Shown: positions 33,548-42,605, counted from the first letter of the stretch. The stretch is DNA of 64,000 bases from 9FT-COMBO-48-23 sp963754385 (GCA_963754385.1 CAVWGE010000001.1:62001-126000), one strand, 5' to 3'. A program made the numbers and translations. The notes: a model not told the origin generated them from the letters alone.

Positions 33548-33880
33548 TCACCCTCCACCTACACCTACACCTCCTACGCCTATACCTCCTACGCTTATAC
33601 CTACACCTATATCTACATATACACCTCCACCATCTCTTCCTATCCTGGTTGTATTGGACTCCACGTTGTCTACGTTAATTTCGAGGGGAGCTGGTGTATT
33701 GGGTTCCTCAAATTTCTGCTCGTCCAGCCATTTTATCCGGGCATTTACAGCCTCCTGCTCTGTGGCAACAAGAGAGTCAGGTCCAGATTTCCTGATCTGA
33801 CAACTGATTCCTCCGATAAGCTGAGCTAGCACGATCAGGCTAACTATTAGTGCCATGAGTGGGGCGTTCCTTTTAGTCAT
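33548..33880 (-). CDS. Exported protein with glycine-valine repeat tail
   Basis: A 110-residue protein. The N-terminal hydrophobic stretch ends GGISC (cysteine 27), a plausible lipobox. An acidic middle (LDEQKFEEPNTPAPLEINVD) follows, and a tail of about 30 residues alternates glycine with valine/isoleucine (GVGISVGGIGVGGVGVGGG). At DNA level the tail is a degenerate 12-15 base repeat. The alternation suggests a beta-rich, possibly assembling segment. Function unknown. The ATG overlaps the stop of a possible small gene upstream. Confidence 0.5.
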   Translation of the reverse strand: MTKRNAPLMALIVSLIVLAQLIGGISCQIRKSGPDSLVATEQEAVNARIKWLDEQKFEEPNTPAPLEINVDNVESNTTRIGRDGGGVYVDIGVGISVGGIGVGGVGVGGG

Positions 33881-34041
33881 TTTTGTCCTCTCGCTGCAGT
33901 AAATAGCATATCCGCCTTCTTCTTTTCTTTTTCACCCCCACCTTTCACAGTTCCACCTCCTGTAGTCTCGCCAGGCTTTGGCTCACAAAGTTTAGTATCC
34001 AGGCATCCGTTGCTCTTGAGCTTTGTACAGCCACCCTCCAA
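33877..34041 (-). CDS. Possible 54-residue cysteine-containing small protein
   Basis: A short open frame starting TTG 34041: GGCTKLKSNGCLDTKLCEP, then a glycine/lysine-rich tail. Its TGA overlaps the ATG of the glycine-rich protein as ATGA, the usual mark of coupled genes. There is no ribosome site and no homologue that I recognise, so it may be chance. Otherwise the 33881-34058 space shows nothing. Confidence 0.3.
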   Translation of the reverse strand: MEGGCTKLKSNGCLDTKLCEPKPGETTGGGTVKGGGEKEKKKADMLFTAARGQK

Positions 34042-34058
34042 AGTTATTCTATATCAAG

Positions 34059-34526
34059 TCACACACCTGACTCAAAATTATAGATAAGGGCCACCTCGTC
34101 GCAATCAGGAAACTTGGGACAGCGATAGCACTCCGACCATACCTTTCGCGGCAATTCCATTTTGTCAACCTGGTGAAAATTATGCCTTTCGAAAAAAGCC
34201 GGCTTATAGGTCAGGCAAAAGACTGTAGGAATCCCCAATGCCTTGGCTTCATCGAGGCAGGCTTCAATGAGTATTGAACCTAAGCCCTTGGCCTGTTTAT
34301 CTTCGCTCACCGCCAGAGACTTAATCTCAGCTAAATCAGCCCAGCTAATATGAAGGGCAACACAGCCTATAACCTGTTTGCTCCTATCCCTGATGACGAA
34401 GAAATCGCGCAGGTTCTCATACATCTCGCTCAATGCTCGAGGCAGCATCTCACCCTTATCGGCGAAGCTGTTCACCAGTTCATGTATACGCTGGACATCA
34501 TTTATTTTTGCTTTTTCTACTTCCAT
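34059..34526 (-). CDS. Short ArgA-like amino-acid N-acetyltransferase (GNAT)
   Basis: A 155-residue GNAT protein. The acetyl-CoA loop lies in EDKQAKGLGSILIEAC. The end KPAFFERHNFHQVDKMELP, then KVWSECYRCPKFPDCDE, is the signature of the short stand-alone N-acetylglutamate synthase group. It would acetylate glutamate at the start of arginine synthesis. ProA and ProB, which use the same substrate, are encoded 2-4 kb away. AAGGGAAAA precedes the start. It overlaps the nadK stop by one base. Confidence 0.75.
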   Translation of the reverse strand: MEVEKAKINDVQRIHELVNSFADKGEMLPRALSEMYENLRDFFVIRDRSKQVIGCVALHISWADLAEIKSLAVSEDKQAKGLGSILIEACLDEAKALGIPTVFCLTYKPAFFERHNFHQVDKMELPRKVWSECYRCPKFPDCDEVALIYNFESGV

Positions 34527-35347
34527 TATGTTTTCCCTTTAAGACTCGATTCCAGATAGCTATAAAAATAAGCCTTAGGGCGAATTCTCAAGAACCGAGC
34601 CACATGAAGGCTACGCTTTACCTTTACTTCATCCCCGCTACTCAGTGGCATCTCCACCTGTCCGTCAATGCTGAGCATAGCTTCATGGGTGGTAGTCACC
34701 TTTATCTGTATTTCAGCTTCAGCTGGCAGGACCACGGCTCTGTCTAAAGCCAGATGGGGACAAACAGGCTTGATTATGATTTCCTTGGCCTTCGGATAAA
34801 GAATGGGTCCACCAGCCGCCAGTGAGTAACCGGTGCTGCCGGTAGCCGTAGCCACTATAACGCCATCAGCCCGATAGTTCGCCAGAACCTCGCCATCAAC
34901 CCTGGTCTCAATGTGAACCAGCCGGGCTGAACTCCTTCGTCCCACAAAAACATCGTTCATGGCATTAAGAACCTTGCCCTGAGGCAGCAGTTTGGCTTCC
35001 AGCATCGCCCTCTCTTCAATCCAACCGTCGCCGTCCAGCAGTTGAGGTAGCTTCTCAAAAGCCTCGTCGGCTTTAAGTTCGGTCATAAAACCCAAGTTGC
35101 CCAGATTTATGCCTACGATAGGCACTGCATGCGGGATGGCGGCTCGGACGGCACGCAGTATAGTGCCATCGCCGCCGATGCTCAGTATTAATTCCGAATC
35201 AGCTATCTGTGGTTTCGCCTTATCTTCTTCCCAGGCTGAGCATGTCCAGAAGGAAACACCCTGGGCTTTCAGAAATTTCTCCAGCTCCTGACTGAAAGCC
35301 TTAGCCTTCTCAGTCTTGGGATGATATAAAATGCCAACCTGCTTCAT
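34526..35347 (-). CDS. nadK: NAD kinase
   Basis: A 273-residue ATP-NAD kinase making NADP. ILSIGGDGTILRAVR contains the GGDGT active site. NDVFVGR and VATATGSTGYSLAAGGPI are the other conserved blocks. The frame is open to ATG 35365, but ATG 35347 is preferred. A promoter with TTGACA, 18 bases and TAGACT ends eight bases before it, the same spacing as at other leaderless genes here, and homology (QVGILYHP) begins there. Followed by the short ArgA-like gene. Confidence 0.93.
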   Translation of the reverse strand: MKQVGILYHPKTEKAKAFSQELEKFLKAQGVSFWTCSAWEEDKAKPQIADSELILSIGGDGTILRAVRAAIPHAVPIVGINLGNLGFMTELKADEAFEKLPQLLDGDGWIEERAMLEAKLLPQGKVLNAMNDVFVGRRSSARLVHIETRVDGEVLANYRADGVIVATATGSTGYSLAAGGPILYPKAKEIIIKPVCPHLALDRAVVLPAEAEIQIKVTTTHEAMLSIDGQVEMPLSSGDEVKVKRSLHVARFLRIRPKAYFYSYLESSLKGKT

Positions 35348-35355
35348 AGACAACG

Positions 35356-35385
35356 AGTCTATCATTGCTACCTAGAGAGTGTCAA
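35356..35385 (-). promoter_or_regulatory. Leaderless promoter of nadK
   Basis: On the minus strand TTGACA, 18 bases and TAGACT, eight bases before ATG 35347. No ribosome site. If correct, the longer frame from 35365 is not translated. Confidence 0.6.
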
Positions 35386-35403
35386 GGAATACCGGTAGTG
35401 AAT

Positions 35404-35432
35404 GTCATTGAGAGACCTTCTCTCGCCATGAC
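35404..35432 (+). repeat. Short GTCATTGAGAG-family repeat
   Basis: GTCATTGAGAGACC and its near inverse TCTCGCCATGAC form a small palindrome between divergent nadK and rph. Confidence 0.5.
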
Positions 35433-35453
35433 AAAAACTTTCCACGTTTAGCC

Positions 35454-35483
35454 TTGTTAAGCCAAACAAGTCGATGCTATACT
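35454..35483 (+). promoter_or_regulatory. Promoter of rph
   Basis: TTGTTA, 18 bases and TATACT. The leader is about 25 bases and contains AAGGG six bases before the ATG. Confidence 0.5.
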
Positions 35484-35514
35484 GGGTTGATTATAAAGCG
35501 AGGCAAGGGTTTTT

Positions 35515-36240
35515 ATGAAACGAGTAGACGGTCGTACTAATGATGAGCTTCGCCCGGTAAATATCAGCCTGGGCTATCAGGCTTTTGCTGAAGGTTCGGC
35601 ATTGATAGAATTAGGGCGTACCAGGGTGCTCTGTGCTGTGAGTATGGAGGAGAAGGTCCCCAGCTTCCTCAAAGGTGAAGGCATCGGTTGGGTTACTGCT
35701 GAATATGCCATGCTGCCTCGTTCTACGTTCACTCGTACTCCACGCGGCATCTCGCCCGAGAGGATAGCAGGTAGAAATCAGGAAATTCAACGTCTTATCG
35801 GCCGTAGCTTGAGAGCTGTTACCGACCTCGTGGCTCTGGGCGAAAGAACTTTCACTGTGGACTGTGATGTGCTACAGGCTGACGGTGGCACTCGGACCGC
35901 AGCCATCACCGGAGGCTATGTAGCTCTATTTTCAGCTTTACATAAGCTTAAAAAACAAGGTATTCTGAAATCAATTCCAATGAAGAGCGCCGTGGCTGCT
36001 ACCAGCGTTGGCATCGTGGGCAGGGAGGAGCTTCTTGACCTATGTTATGAGGAGGACTACCGGGCGGCAGTGGACTTTAATGTGGTGATGACCGATAAGG
36101 GCGAATTCGTGGAGCTTCAAGGCACAGCCGAAGGCAAGCCTTTCTCCAAAGATGCCATCGATGTCTTGCTGGCGCTTGCCGAGAAGGGCATCAAGCAATT
36201 ATTCAAAATCCAGAAGGCGACTCTGGCAGGTTTAGGCTAA
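35515..36240 (+). CDS. rph: Ribonuclease PH
   Basis: A 241-residue phosphorolytic 3'-5' exoribonuclease that trims tRNA 3' ends. RVDGRTNDELRPV at the start, RGISPERIAGRNQEIQRLIG and DCDVLQADGGTRTAAITG are family blocks. Full length. It has its own promoter, divergent from nadK. The stop overlaps convergent proA by four bases. Confidence 0.95.
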   Translation: MKRVDGRTNDELRPVNISLGYQAFAEGSALIELGRTRVLCAVSMEEKVPSFLKGEGIGWVTAEYAMLPRSTFTRTPRGISPERIAGRNQEIQRLIGRSLRAVTDLVALGERTFTVDCDVLQADGGTRTAAITGGYVALFSALHKLKKQGILKSIPMKSAVAATSVGIVGREELLDLCYEEDYRAAVDFNVVMTDKGEFVELQGTAEGKPFSKDAIDVLLALAEKGIKQLFKIQKATLAGLG

Positions 36241-37511
36241 GGCCGGACGTGCCCGTCGCCGATAATAAGCCACTTGTAGCTGGTCAGCTCCCTCAGCGCC
36301 ATAGGACCGCGGGCATGGAACTTTTGCGTGCTTATGCCTATTTCGGCCCCCAGTCCGAACTGTGCGCCATCGGTGAAGCGGGTGCTGGCATTGGCATAGA
36401 CGCAGGCGGCATCAACCTCGTTAAGAAAGCGCGCCGCCGCCGATTTATCCTCGGCAACTATGGCTTCAGAGTGTCCTGAGCCGTAGCGCTCGATGTGCTC
36501 TAATGCCTCATCCAGGGAATCGACTATCTTAATTGCCGCAATCAATGCCAGAAATTCCTTGCCCCAGTCATCAGCCTTTGTCGGAACGAGATTAAGGGAA
36601 GCAACCGGTCCCAGAATAGATAAAGCGCGCTTATCGCAGTGCATTTCTACTCCCGCCTTTGCCCATTCCCGGGCAATTAAAGGCAGGTACCGTGGGGCGA
36701 TTTCAGCGTGAACCAGGAGGGTATCCAGAGCGTTGCAAACGGTCGGCCGCTGGACCTTGGCATTATAGGCGATAGCCACTGCCTTGTTTAAGTCGGCGCT
36801 CTTGTCCACGTATGTATGGCAGACACCAATCCCGCCGGTAAGTACGGGCATGGTGGCATTTTCAGCCACAGACTTAATCAAACCGGCGCCGCCGCGAGGG
36901 ATTATAAGGTCTATGGTGCCCTTCATTCTAAGCATATAATCAACCAGAGACCTATCAGTTGACTCTATAATCTGCACAGCGCCCTGTGGCACGCCGGCTT
37001 TATAAGCTGCTTCTTGAACAACCCTGGCCAGAGCCAGATTGGAGCGCAGTGCCTCCTTGCCGCCGCGAAGAATGACGGCATTGCCGGATTTAAGGCATAA
37101 AACAGAGATATCCACAGTGACATTGGGGCGGCTCTCGTAGATGGCGCCGATGACGCCGAGCGGCACACGCTTCTTGCTGAGCCGGAGACCATTGGGCAAG
37201 GTGCGCTCTTCAATCACCTCACCCACCGGGTCGGGCAGTGCGGCTACGGTTCTCACATCACTGGCTATGCCATCAAGCCGGCTTGGATTCAGCATCAGCC
37301 GGTCAAGCATAGCTGCGCTCATGCCTGAAGCTTCGGACTCCTTGTAGTCAAGCTTGTTAGCCTTCAGAATTTCATCTTGACTGGATATAAGAGCGTCGGC
37401 AATGCCGAGCAGAGCCCTGTTCTTGATTTCAGCAGGTAAGAAGGCGAGTTTCCTCGAAGCTGCCTTAGCCGCCTTGCCTTTCTCTTCCAGTTCAGTTACC
37501 GCAGATTTCAT
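36237..37511 (-). CDS. proA: Gamma-glutamyl phosphate reductase
   Basis: A 424-residue NADPH-dependent enzyme of proline synthesis reducing glutamyl-5-phosphate to the semialdehyde. The catalytic cysteine is in QRPTVCNALDTLLVH. VPLGVIGAIYESRPNVT, IPRGGAGLI and the C-terminal HARGPMALRELTSYKW are diagnostic. AAGGAG precedes the ATG. It follows proB by 10 bases in one operon. Confidence 0.95.
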   Translation of the reverse strand: MKSAVTELEEKGKAAKAASRKLAFLPAEIKNRALLGIADALISSQDEILKANKLDYKESEASGMSAAMLDRLMLNPSRLDGIASDVRTVAALPDPVGEVIEERTLPNGLRLSKKRVPLGVIGAIYESRPNVTVDISVLCLKSGNAVILRGGKEALRSNLALARVVQEAAYKAGVPQGAVQIIESTDRSLVDYMLRMKGTIDLIIPRGGAGLIKSVAENATMPVLTGGIGVCHTYVDKSADLNKAVAIAYNAKVQRPTVCNALDTLLVHAEIAPRYLPLIAREWAKAGVEMHCDKRALSILGPVASLNLVPTKADDWGKEFLALIAAIKIVDSLDEALEHIERYGSGHSEAIVAEDKSAAARFLNEVDAACVYANASTRFTDGAQFGLGAEIGISTQKFHARGPMALRELTSYKWLIIGDGHVRP

Positions 37512-37521
37512 ATCGACTCCT

Positions 37522-38634
37522 TTATATGAGCACCATATTATTCCGGTGTATTACCTCGGTGTCGTATTCGTAGCCGAGAAGGCTTGAAATTGCCTCGGAG
37601 TGTGCACCTTTGATTTTGGCAATATCCTGCGAACTGTAGTTAGGTATGCCGCAGCCGATTTGGCTGCCTTTTGAATCGAGAATATCCACGACGTCGCCAC
37701 GCTCGAATTCACCTTCCACACCGATAACCCCGGCCGGAAGCAGGCTGCGGTTCTGTTTCTTGAGAGCCAGGACGGCGCCATCGTCGATTATCAATTTGCC
37801 CTTGCAGGCAAGACGGCTCAGCATCCAGCGTTTCTTGCTCTCCAGTTTGCTGGTTCGTGATGGGAATATGGTGCCGATGCTTTGCTCGAGTGCGATTTGT
37901 TTCAGGACATCGGCCTTCCGTCCGTTGGCAATGACCACGGTTACTCCTGAAGCCGTCGCCAGTTTGGCAGCCTCGAGTTTGGTAATCATGCCACCGACGC
38001 CGCAGGAGCTGGCAGTGTCGCCGGCCAGGCGCTCGATCTCGGCATCTATCTTTTCGACCCTGGGTATGAGCTTAGCTTTGGGGTTACACTGCGGGTCAGC
38101 AGTATACAGACCGTCGATGTCGGTGAGCAGCGCCAGAAGGTCGGCATCCACCAGATTGGCCACCATGGCTGAAAGATTGTCATTATCTCCGAAGGTAAGC
38201 TCACCGAGTTCATCGGTGGCGACGACGTCGTTCTCGTTCACGATGCAAATCACGCCCAGTTCAATCAGAGCCAGCAGCGTATTGCGGGCGTTTAAATATC
38301 CGGCGCGGTCAATCAGGTCGGACCTAGTCAGCAGCGCCTGGGCCACGGTTATCTCGTGCCGGCTGAAGAGCTGCTCGTAGGCATTCATAAGCTGGCTTTG
38401 GCCTACTGAGGCGAGAACTTGCTTGAAAGGGACGTCTTTGCGTTCTCTGGTTATGCCCAATTTCTGCCTGCCGGCAGCAACGGCTCCGGACGACACGATG
38501 ATTATCTCGTGACCTTGCCGGTGAAGCTGAGCCACCTGCTCTGCGAGACTTGACATAATATTAGGCTCGAGGTGACCGGTCCCTCCGGTGAGCAGGTTAG
38601 TGCCGAACTTTGCTACTATGCGTTGGTAAAGCAT
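37522..38634 (-). CDS. proB: Glutamate 5-kinase with PUA domain
   Basis: About 370 residues: an amino-acid kinase domain (VAKFGTNLLTGG, VSSGAVAAGRQKLG, FGDNDNLSAMVANLV) and a C-terminal PUA domain (KGKLIIDDGAVLAL, GVEGEFERGDVVDI). It phosphorylates glutamate for ProA. The start is taken as ATG 38634, not the adjacent GTG 38637, because the -10 box TATAAT ends eight bases before it. No ribosome site exists, so the mRNA is probably leaderless. Confidence 0.95.
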   Translation of the reverse strand: MLYQRIVAKFGTNLLTGGTGHLEPNIMSSLAEQVAQLHRQGHEIIIVSSGAVAAGRQKLGITRERKDVPFKQVLASVGQSQLMNAYEQLFSRHEITVAQALLTRSDLIDRAGYLNARNTLLALIELGVICIVNENDVVATDELGELTFGDNDNLSAMVANLVDADLLALLTDIDGLYTADPQCNPKAKLIPRVEKIDAEIERLAGDTASSCGVGGMITKLEAAKLATASGVTVVIANGRKADVLKQIALEQSIGTIFPSRTSKLESKKRWMLSRLACKGKLIIDDGAVLALKKQNRSLLPAGVIGVEGEFERGDVVDILDSKGSQIGCGIPNYSSQDIAKIKGAHSEAISSLLGYEYDTEVIHRNNMVLI

Positions 38635-38642
38635 CACGCCTA

Positions 38643-38671
38643 ATTATAGCGTGGCGGAAGATAGCCAACAA
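38643..38671 (-). promoter_or_regulatory. Leaderless promoter of proBA
   Basis: On the minus strand TTGTTG, 17 bases and TATAAT, eight bases before ATG 38634. Confidence 0.6.
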
Positions 38672-38691
38672 GTAATGAAGTTGTTTACCAA

Positions 38692-38745
38692 TGTAGCCAC
38701 GAGGCTTTAGCCTCGTGGGCACGACCCTGAAAGGTCGTGGCTACA
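38692..38745. repeat. Cloverleaf-type palindromic repeat, copy 4
   Basis: TGTAGCC/GGCTACA outside; ACGAGG-CTTTAG-CCTCGT and ACGACC-CTGAAA-GGTCGT inside. The hairpins are in opposite order to copies 1-3. Confidence 0.85.
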
Positions 38746-38765
38746 TCGGTGACTGAACCATAACA

Positions 38766-38819
38766 TGTAGCCATGAGGCTTTAGCCTCATGGTCTCGACC
38801 CGAAAGGGTAGAGACTACA
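38766..38819. repeat. Cloverleaf-type palindromic repeat, copy 5
   Basis: TGTAGCC / GACTACA outside; ATGAGG-CTTTAG-CCTCAT and TCTCGACCC-GAAA-GGGTAGAGA inside. The C-G pair of the first hairpin has become T-A on both arms. It stands in tandem with copy 4. Confidence 0.85.
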
Positions 38820-38864
38820 GGGGTGGTTATCTGGGTGACCGCTTTGGTTTGCATTTTACGGAGA

Positions 38865-39944
38865 TTAGTAGCCTCTAAGCTGTCTCCTTCTGACCATGAA
38901 GCCTATGATTATGATTATCAACAGTATTGCGCCCGTGATGCCACCGATAAGCCACCAGTTGATCACAGATGGTTGTCCTGCTACCACAAATTCATCATTT
39001 AGGCCAGCCACTTCTACCTGGTGCTTGCCGACAGCATCTCCGGTTACGGTGAAGTTCACCGTCTGGCTTGTCCCGGGGGCAACGGTTACCTGTTTGGTTG
39101 ACTTCGATATGCCGTTGACTTTCAGCTCGAGGTTGTAACTTCCAGTTGTTTCGCTGGTATTGGCCACGTTAACGCCGATGGTAACTTCCTGGTTGAGCTG
39201 AGCCTGGTATGGGCTGATGGTCAAATTGCTCACCTTGAATCTAGCTGGTGCTGGTTCTGCAATCTTAGCTAAGACAGCAACGAAAACTGAGAGACGACTT
39301 ACCAGGTCATGAGCCCTGCCGGCCTCACCGGCGACACCTGGCACTGGTGCAGGCGTAAGCCAGCCCTTTTCCGTATCGTAATTGGCGATGAACACTTCCG
39401 AGGCGTTCTCGGGCAGTTCATCCGGCTCGTAGGTCAAAATCAGTATGGCGGGCGGTGAGATGGTGCCAGGCGATGGCGTTGTCTCGAATGTAGAAGAATA
39501 AGCGTTGAGCTCGTAGACTGGGCCAACTATTACGGTGTTTTCGGGAGTTGGTGGTTTGGCGGGTGTCTCACGGAATCTCAGTATCAGTGGTATCGTGTTG
39601 TCAGCGAGGGTTACTCTGGTGCCTTCATTGAGCTGAAGCGTATGTTTGCCTGAAGTGTCCTTTGCCAGACAGGCTTTATAGAGCACTCCGTCCTTGGTCA
39701 TTCTGACTGTGGTTATGTTACCTTTCATGTCTACAGCCAGCGTTAATGGGTAGGCGGCGGATGTTGTAGGTAGGCCACCTCTGCTGCCTCCACCACCCGC
39801 CGGCGGATTGTATGCTGGCTGGGCAGTGACAGTAACAGTGGCAGTCTGGCTGCTGCCCCCCTGTCCCACAGCCAGGTCGGCAGAAAAGCCACCAAGAAAA
39901 GCCAGTATTATAATAAGAATTAAGGCGTAAACTACTCTTCGCAC
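38865..39944 (-). CDS. Secreted, membrane-anchored protein with CARDB-like domain
   Basis: A 359-residue protein with an N-terminal signal/anchor (VYALILIIILAFLGGFSADL), a glycine-rich linker near 50-60, and an unrecognised beta-rich region. A CARDB-type beta-sandwich (about 235-320: FKVSNLTISPYQAQLNQEVT and TKQVTVAPGTSQTVNFTV) follows, then a C-terminal membrane helix with an RRRQ end. It is probably displayed outside the membrane, anchored by the C-terminus. Last gene of the five-gene surface cluster; 16 bases after the lipoprotein gene. Function unknown; adhesion or complex scaffolding is plausible. Confidence 0.7.
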   Translation of the reverse strand: MRRVVYALILIIILAFLGGFSADLAVGQGGSSQTATVTVTAQPAYNPPAGGGGSRGGLPTTSAAYPLTLAVDMKGNITTVRMTKDGVLYKACLAKDTSGKHTLQLNEGTRVTLADNTIPLILRFRETPAKPPTPENTVIVGPVYELNAYSSTFETTPSPGTISPPAILILTYEPDELPENASEVFIANYDTEKGWLTPAPVPGVAGEAGRAHDLVSRLSVFVAVLAKIAEPAPARFKVSNLTISPYQAQLNQEVTIGVNVANTSETTGSYNLELKVNGISKSTKQVTVAPGTSQTVNFTVTGDAVGKHQVEVAGLNDEFVVAGQPSVINWWLIGGITGAILLIIIIIGFMVRRRQLRGY

Positions 39945-39960
39945 TGTCCTAAATCCCCTA

Positions 39961-40449
39961 TTACTTTCTCATTTCTACCAGCCATCTGCAGGCGAGCTCG
40001 GTCTGCACCATCCCCGTCTGGGTTACATCCTTGACCGCAATCCAGAACTCCCACTTTGGCGGCGCCTTGGTACCCTTCGGCATCTCCACCGCTATCAGCA
40101 CCTGCCTGGTCTCTTTCACCGCCAGCACCGGTGCCGGGTCAGCGATAATTACCCAGCCATGAGCTCCGCTCGGTGCCGTGATATAGCCCTCACCCGTGCT
40201 GCCTGGTTCCCGATAGGTAACAGAGAACTTCGCTGGCTCGTCCTTGCCGTTATGTATGCTCAGCAGGTACTCTGCCCTCGCCCCGGGGTAGAAATTACCC
40301 ACTATTACCTTGCCCGGGCTAATCCAGGTCTTGTTGTATAGCTCAGGCGGCGGGCTAGCTTCCTCACCTGTGACTGGAGTCGCCGAAGGCTGGACACAAG
40401 CCGACAGCAGTAGCCCGGCTAGCACTATAAGTCCAATCAACTTTTTCAC
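39961..40449 (-). CDS. Lipoprotein with immunoglobulin-like domain
   Basis: A 162-residue lipoprotein with lipobox LSAC (cysteine 18), followed by a proline-rich spacer and one beta-sandwich of about 120 residues (ARAEYLLSIHNGKDEPAKFS, VLAVKETRQVLIAVEMP). It resembles the presentation domains of the neighbouring surface proteins. Fourth gene of the cluster. It could tether or cap the secreted proteins. No known family. Confidence 0.65.
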   Translation of the reverse strand: MKKLIGLIVLAGLLLSACVQPSATPVTGEEASPPPELYNKTWISPGKVIVGNFYPGARAEYLLSIHNGKDEPAKFSVTYREPGSTGEGYITAPSGAHGWVIIADPAPVLAVKETRQVLIAVEMPKGTKAPPKWEFWIAVKDVTQTGMVQTELACRWLVEMRK

Positions 40450-40525
40450 AGCAATTCTCTATTGAGTCTAGGCGCTCTCAACGCTTTCAGCCCCAATTGC
40501 AGGCTTCCCACCTGTCCTAATCACG

Positions 40526-41023
40526 TTAGCTATGTTGTAATGCTGAGATTGTTACAGTAGTGGTTTGTTGATCACCAAAGCTAAATGACGACGGAGCTTC
40601 AAGCTGCAAGCCCCACTGTGGGTTATTTCCGACGCCTACATTGGACTGCAGGGCTATCGTGCTTGGGTCAACAGGTACCGTGATGATGTAACCTCCAGAG
40701 CCATTGCTAGCTTTCAGCTGGCCGGTGTTTGCTCCAGATGCACCATAAGTCCAGCTACTGGTTCCGCTCCAGCCATTGCACTTGATAGTCGTGTCTATAG
40801 GCACAGAGCTACTGTTGGTGATAGTGAAATTAGTTTCCCCTGTTGCTGGAGTACTGCTCGCTGCGACAACCCCAATAGGCCAACTGCCAGGTGCATTGGT
40901 GATACTGATGAAAGTCGGTGTGGCAGTGACGGTAACTGCGGCAGTAGTGGCAGCAAACGCACTGCCAACTGGAATAACCACCAGCGCCAGCGCCATCAGG
41001 ATAGCTATTAAGGTCTTTCTCAC
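40526..41023 (-). CDS. Small secreted beta-sandwich protein
   Basis: A 165-residue protein with a clear signal peptide (VVIPVGSAFA cleavage region) and one domain. That domain is recognisably related to the last 125 residues of both DUF2341 proteins upstream: ISITNAPGSWPIG, NFTITNSSSVPIDTTIKC and WGLQLEAPSSFSFGD against ISNAPASIAFG, CFTVTNNSSAPVNISIKA and KWEIKLETGTFTDGA. It may be the subunit form of that domain, as in self-assembling surface layers or fibres. The start is GTG 41023 with GGGGGTG upstream. Third gene of the cluster. Confidence 0.7.
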   Translation of the reverse strand: MRKTLIAILMALALVVIPVGSAFAATTAAVTVTATPTFISITNAPGSWPIGVVAASSTPATGETNFTITNSSSVPIDTTIKCNGWSGTSSWTYGASGANTGQLKASNGSGGYIITVPVDPSTIALQSNVGVGNNPQWGLQLEAPSSFSFGDQQTTTVTISALQHS

Positions 41024-41072
41024 TCTTTTTCACCCCCTTTTCTGTGTAGTATTTAATAAATGCCTGTCGACC

Positions 41073-42563
41073 TCAGGTTATAGTTGCTGTCAAGGTTATA
41101 GTGCTACTCTTGGGAGCACCATCAGTAAAGGTGCCCGTCTCCAGCTTTATCTCCCACTTTTTACTGAGTCCAGCACCGAGTCCAGCAATAAAGGACAGGT
41201 CAGAAGTTGTCAGGGTAACCATGTTAGCCTCAGTGGCATCCCCCGACCTCCCCGCTTTCAGGGTAACGATATTTTGCCCGGGAGAACTGGCTAAAGTCCA
41301 GCCATCACCACCTGTGAAGTTTGTCGCCTTTATTGATATATTTACCGGGGCGGAACTATTGTTGGTCACGGTAAAGCAGCACTCGCCATCATATAACGGG
41401 AATGTTATGGGTGGTATTGAACCGTGCGACCAGTAGGGGCTATTTCCAGAAACAAAGCCAAAGGCTATACTAGCCGGAGCATTGGAGATGGCTGGTTCCC
41501 CACTTCCTACGGTAGCACTTGGCTCTGGGGAGGTGTATTTGCGGACTCTTACATTATCAAATCTAGCGTATACTCCGTAATGATTTGCTAACCCAATTTC
41601 TCCTGGTCCTGAATACATATCATCGGTAACGGTGGACATAAGGTTATCATTACTGTATATCTCGAAAGTTGAGCCAGTAATAACCAGCTTGGCCCTCTGC
41701 CACTGATTGGCTATTCCAAATCTCAATACATCTTCTCCAATGGGTCCCCAGCCGTCATACGGAGGTGTCATCCAGGGTGTTTCATAATCACCGCGGGTAT
41801 CCCATCTTCCTTTATAGCCCGTATTTTCACCGTGATTCCCTCTAAAAATAATTTCAGGGAGTGCCTCAGTGTCAGGATATATGTCAGCTTCGATTATACC
41901 ATCCTGAAATCCGATATAGGTTGCATCTGACCCGATAATTCCAAGTCCATAGGGATAATCATCCATAGAACCGCCGCTGATTTCCAGACATGGCGCCGGA
42001 TTGCCGTAACTGGCGTTAATATGTACATCAGTACCTGTGTGAATATTCCATTTGCTCAGGTTGCCACTAAAATCGTCAAAGAAGTCAAATGTGGCATTTC
42101 CATTGCTGGTGCTGCTGGCAGCGGCATTACCATAATACATATAAATTGTTGAGGCTCCTGAGGTCTTTACCTTAACCCAGATTTTTGAGGTGCCAGTGTT
42201 ACTCCATGATTCTATCCAATAGTCCTGCAACGTGGTTTCATCTGCGCCGGTGAAGCGAATATCCGAACCATCAGCTTTAACATTAGCGTAAGGATTACCC
42301 ATTATACTCGTAGTGAGGGTAACCAAAACCTGATAATTAGCGACGGATGTTGCTGGACTCAAGCTTATCGCTCTGCGATATGTCCAACCACTTAGCCAGC
42401 CAGGACTGGCGTAGGCAGTCTGCTGTCCAACAGAGAGGGTAACCGTGGTGTCAAAGGACAGCGTGCCAACTCCCTCTATACTCACCTGCCGGGCAGGCAT
42501 AAACAGGCTGACTAAAGTCAGCACCACCACTACGGGGACAATTATCAGCAATCTCCTAATCAT
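41073..42563 (-). CDS. Secreted DUF2341 protein, paralogue 1
   Basis: A 496-residue exported protein. Signal/anchor at 2-20; DUF2341 domain at about 55-165 (WTYRRAISLSPATSVANYQV, FDFFDDFSGNLSKW). A concanavalin-like middle of about 170 residues (PYGLGIIGSDATYIGFQDGI, RFDNVRVRKYTSPEP) follows, then a C-terminal beta-sandwich shared with its neighbours. Both ends are nearly identical in DNA to the gene upstream, while the middle is unrelated in sequence. Likely an adhesin or glycan-binding surface protein. Second gene of the cluster; 42 bases after paralogue 2. Confidence 0.8.
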   Translation of the reverse strand: MIRRLLIIVPVVVVLTLVSLFMPARQVSIEGVGTLSFDTTVTLSVGQQTAYASPGWLSGWTYRRAISLSPATSVANYQVLVTLTTSIMGNPYANVKADGSDIRFTGADETTLQDYWIESWSNTGTSKIWVKVKTSGASTIYMYYGNAAASSTSNGNATFDFFDDFSGNLSKWNIHTGTDVHINASYGNPAPCLEISGGSMDDYPYGLGIIGSDATYIGFQDGIIEADIYPDTEALPEIIFRGNHGENTGYKGRWDTRGDYETPWMTPPYDGWGPIGEDVLRFGIANQWQRAKLVITGSTFEIYSNDNLMSTVTDDMYSGPGEIGLANHYGVYARFDNVRVRKYTSPEPSATVGSGEPAISNAPASIAFGFVSGNSPYWSHGSIPPITFPLYDGECCFTVTNNSSAPVNISIKATNFTGGDGWTLASSPGQNIVTLKAGRSGDATEANMVTLTTSDLSFIAGLGAGLSKKWEIKLETGTFTDGAPKSSTITLTATIT

Positions 42564-42605
42564 TTCCTAATGCCCATCATTTCTTGCTTTGGCATCTCTC
42601 TCCTA

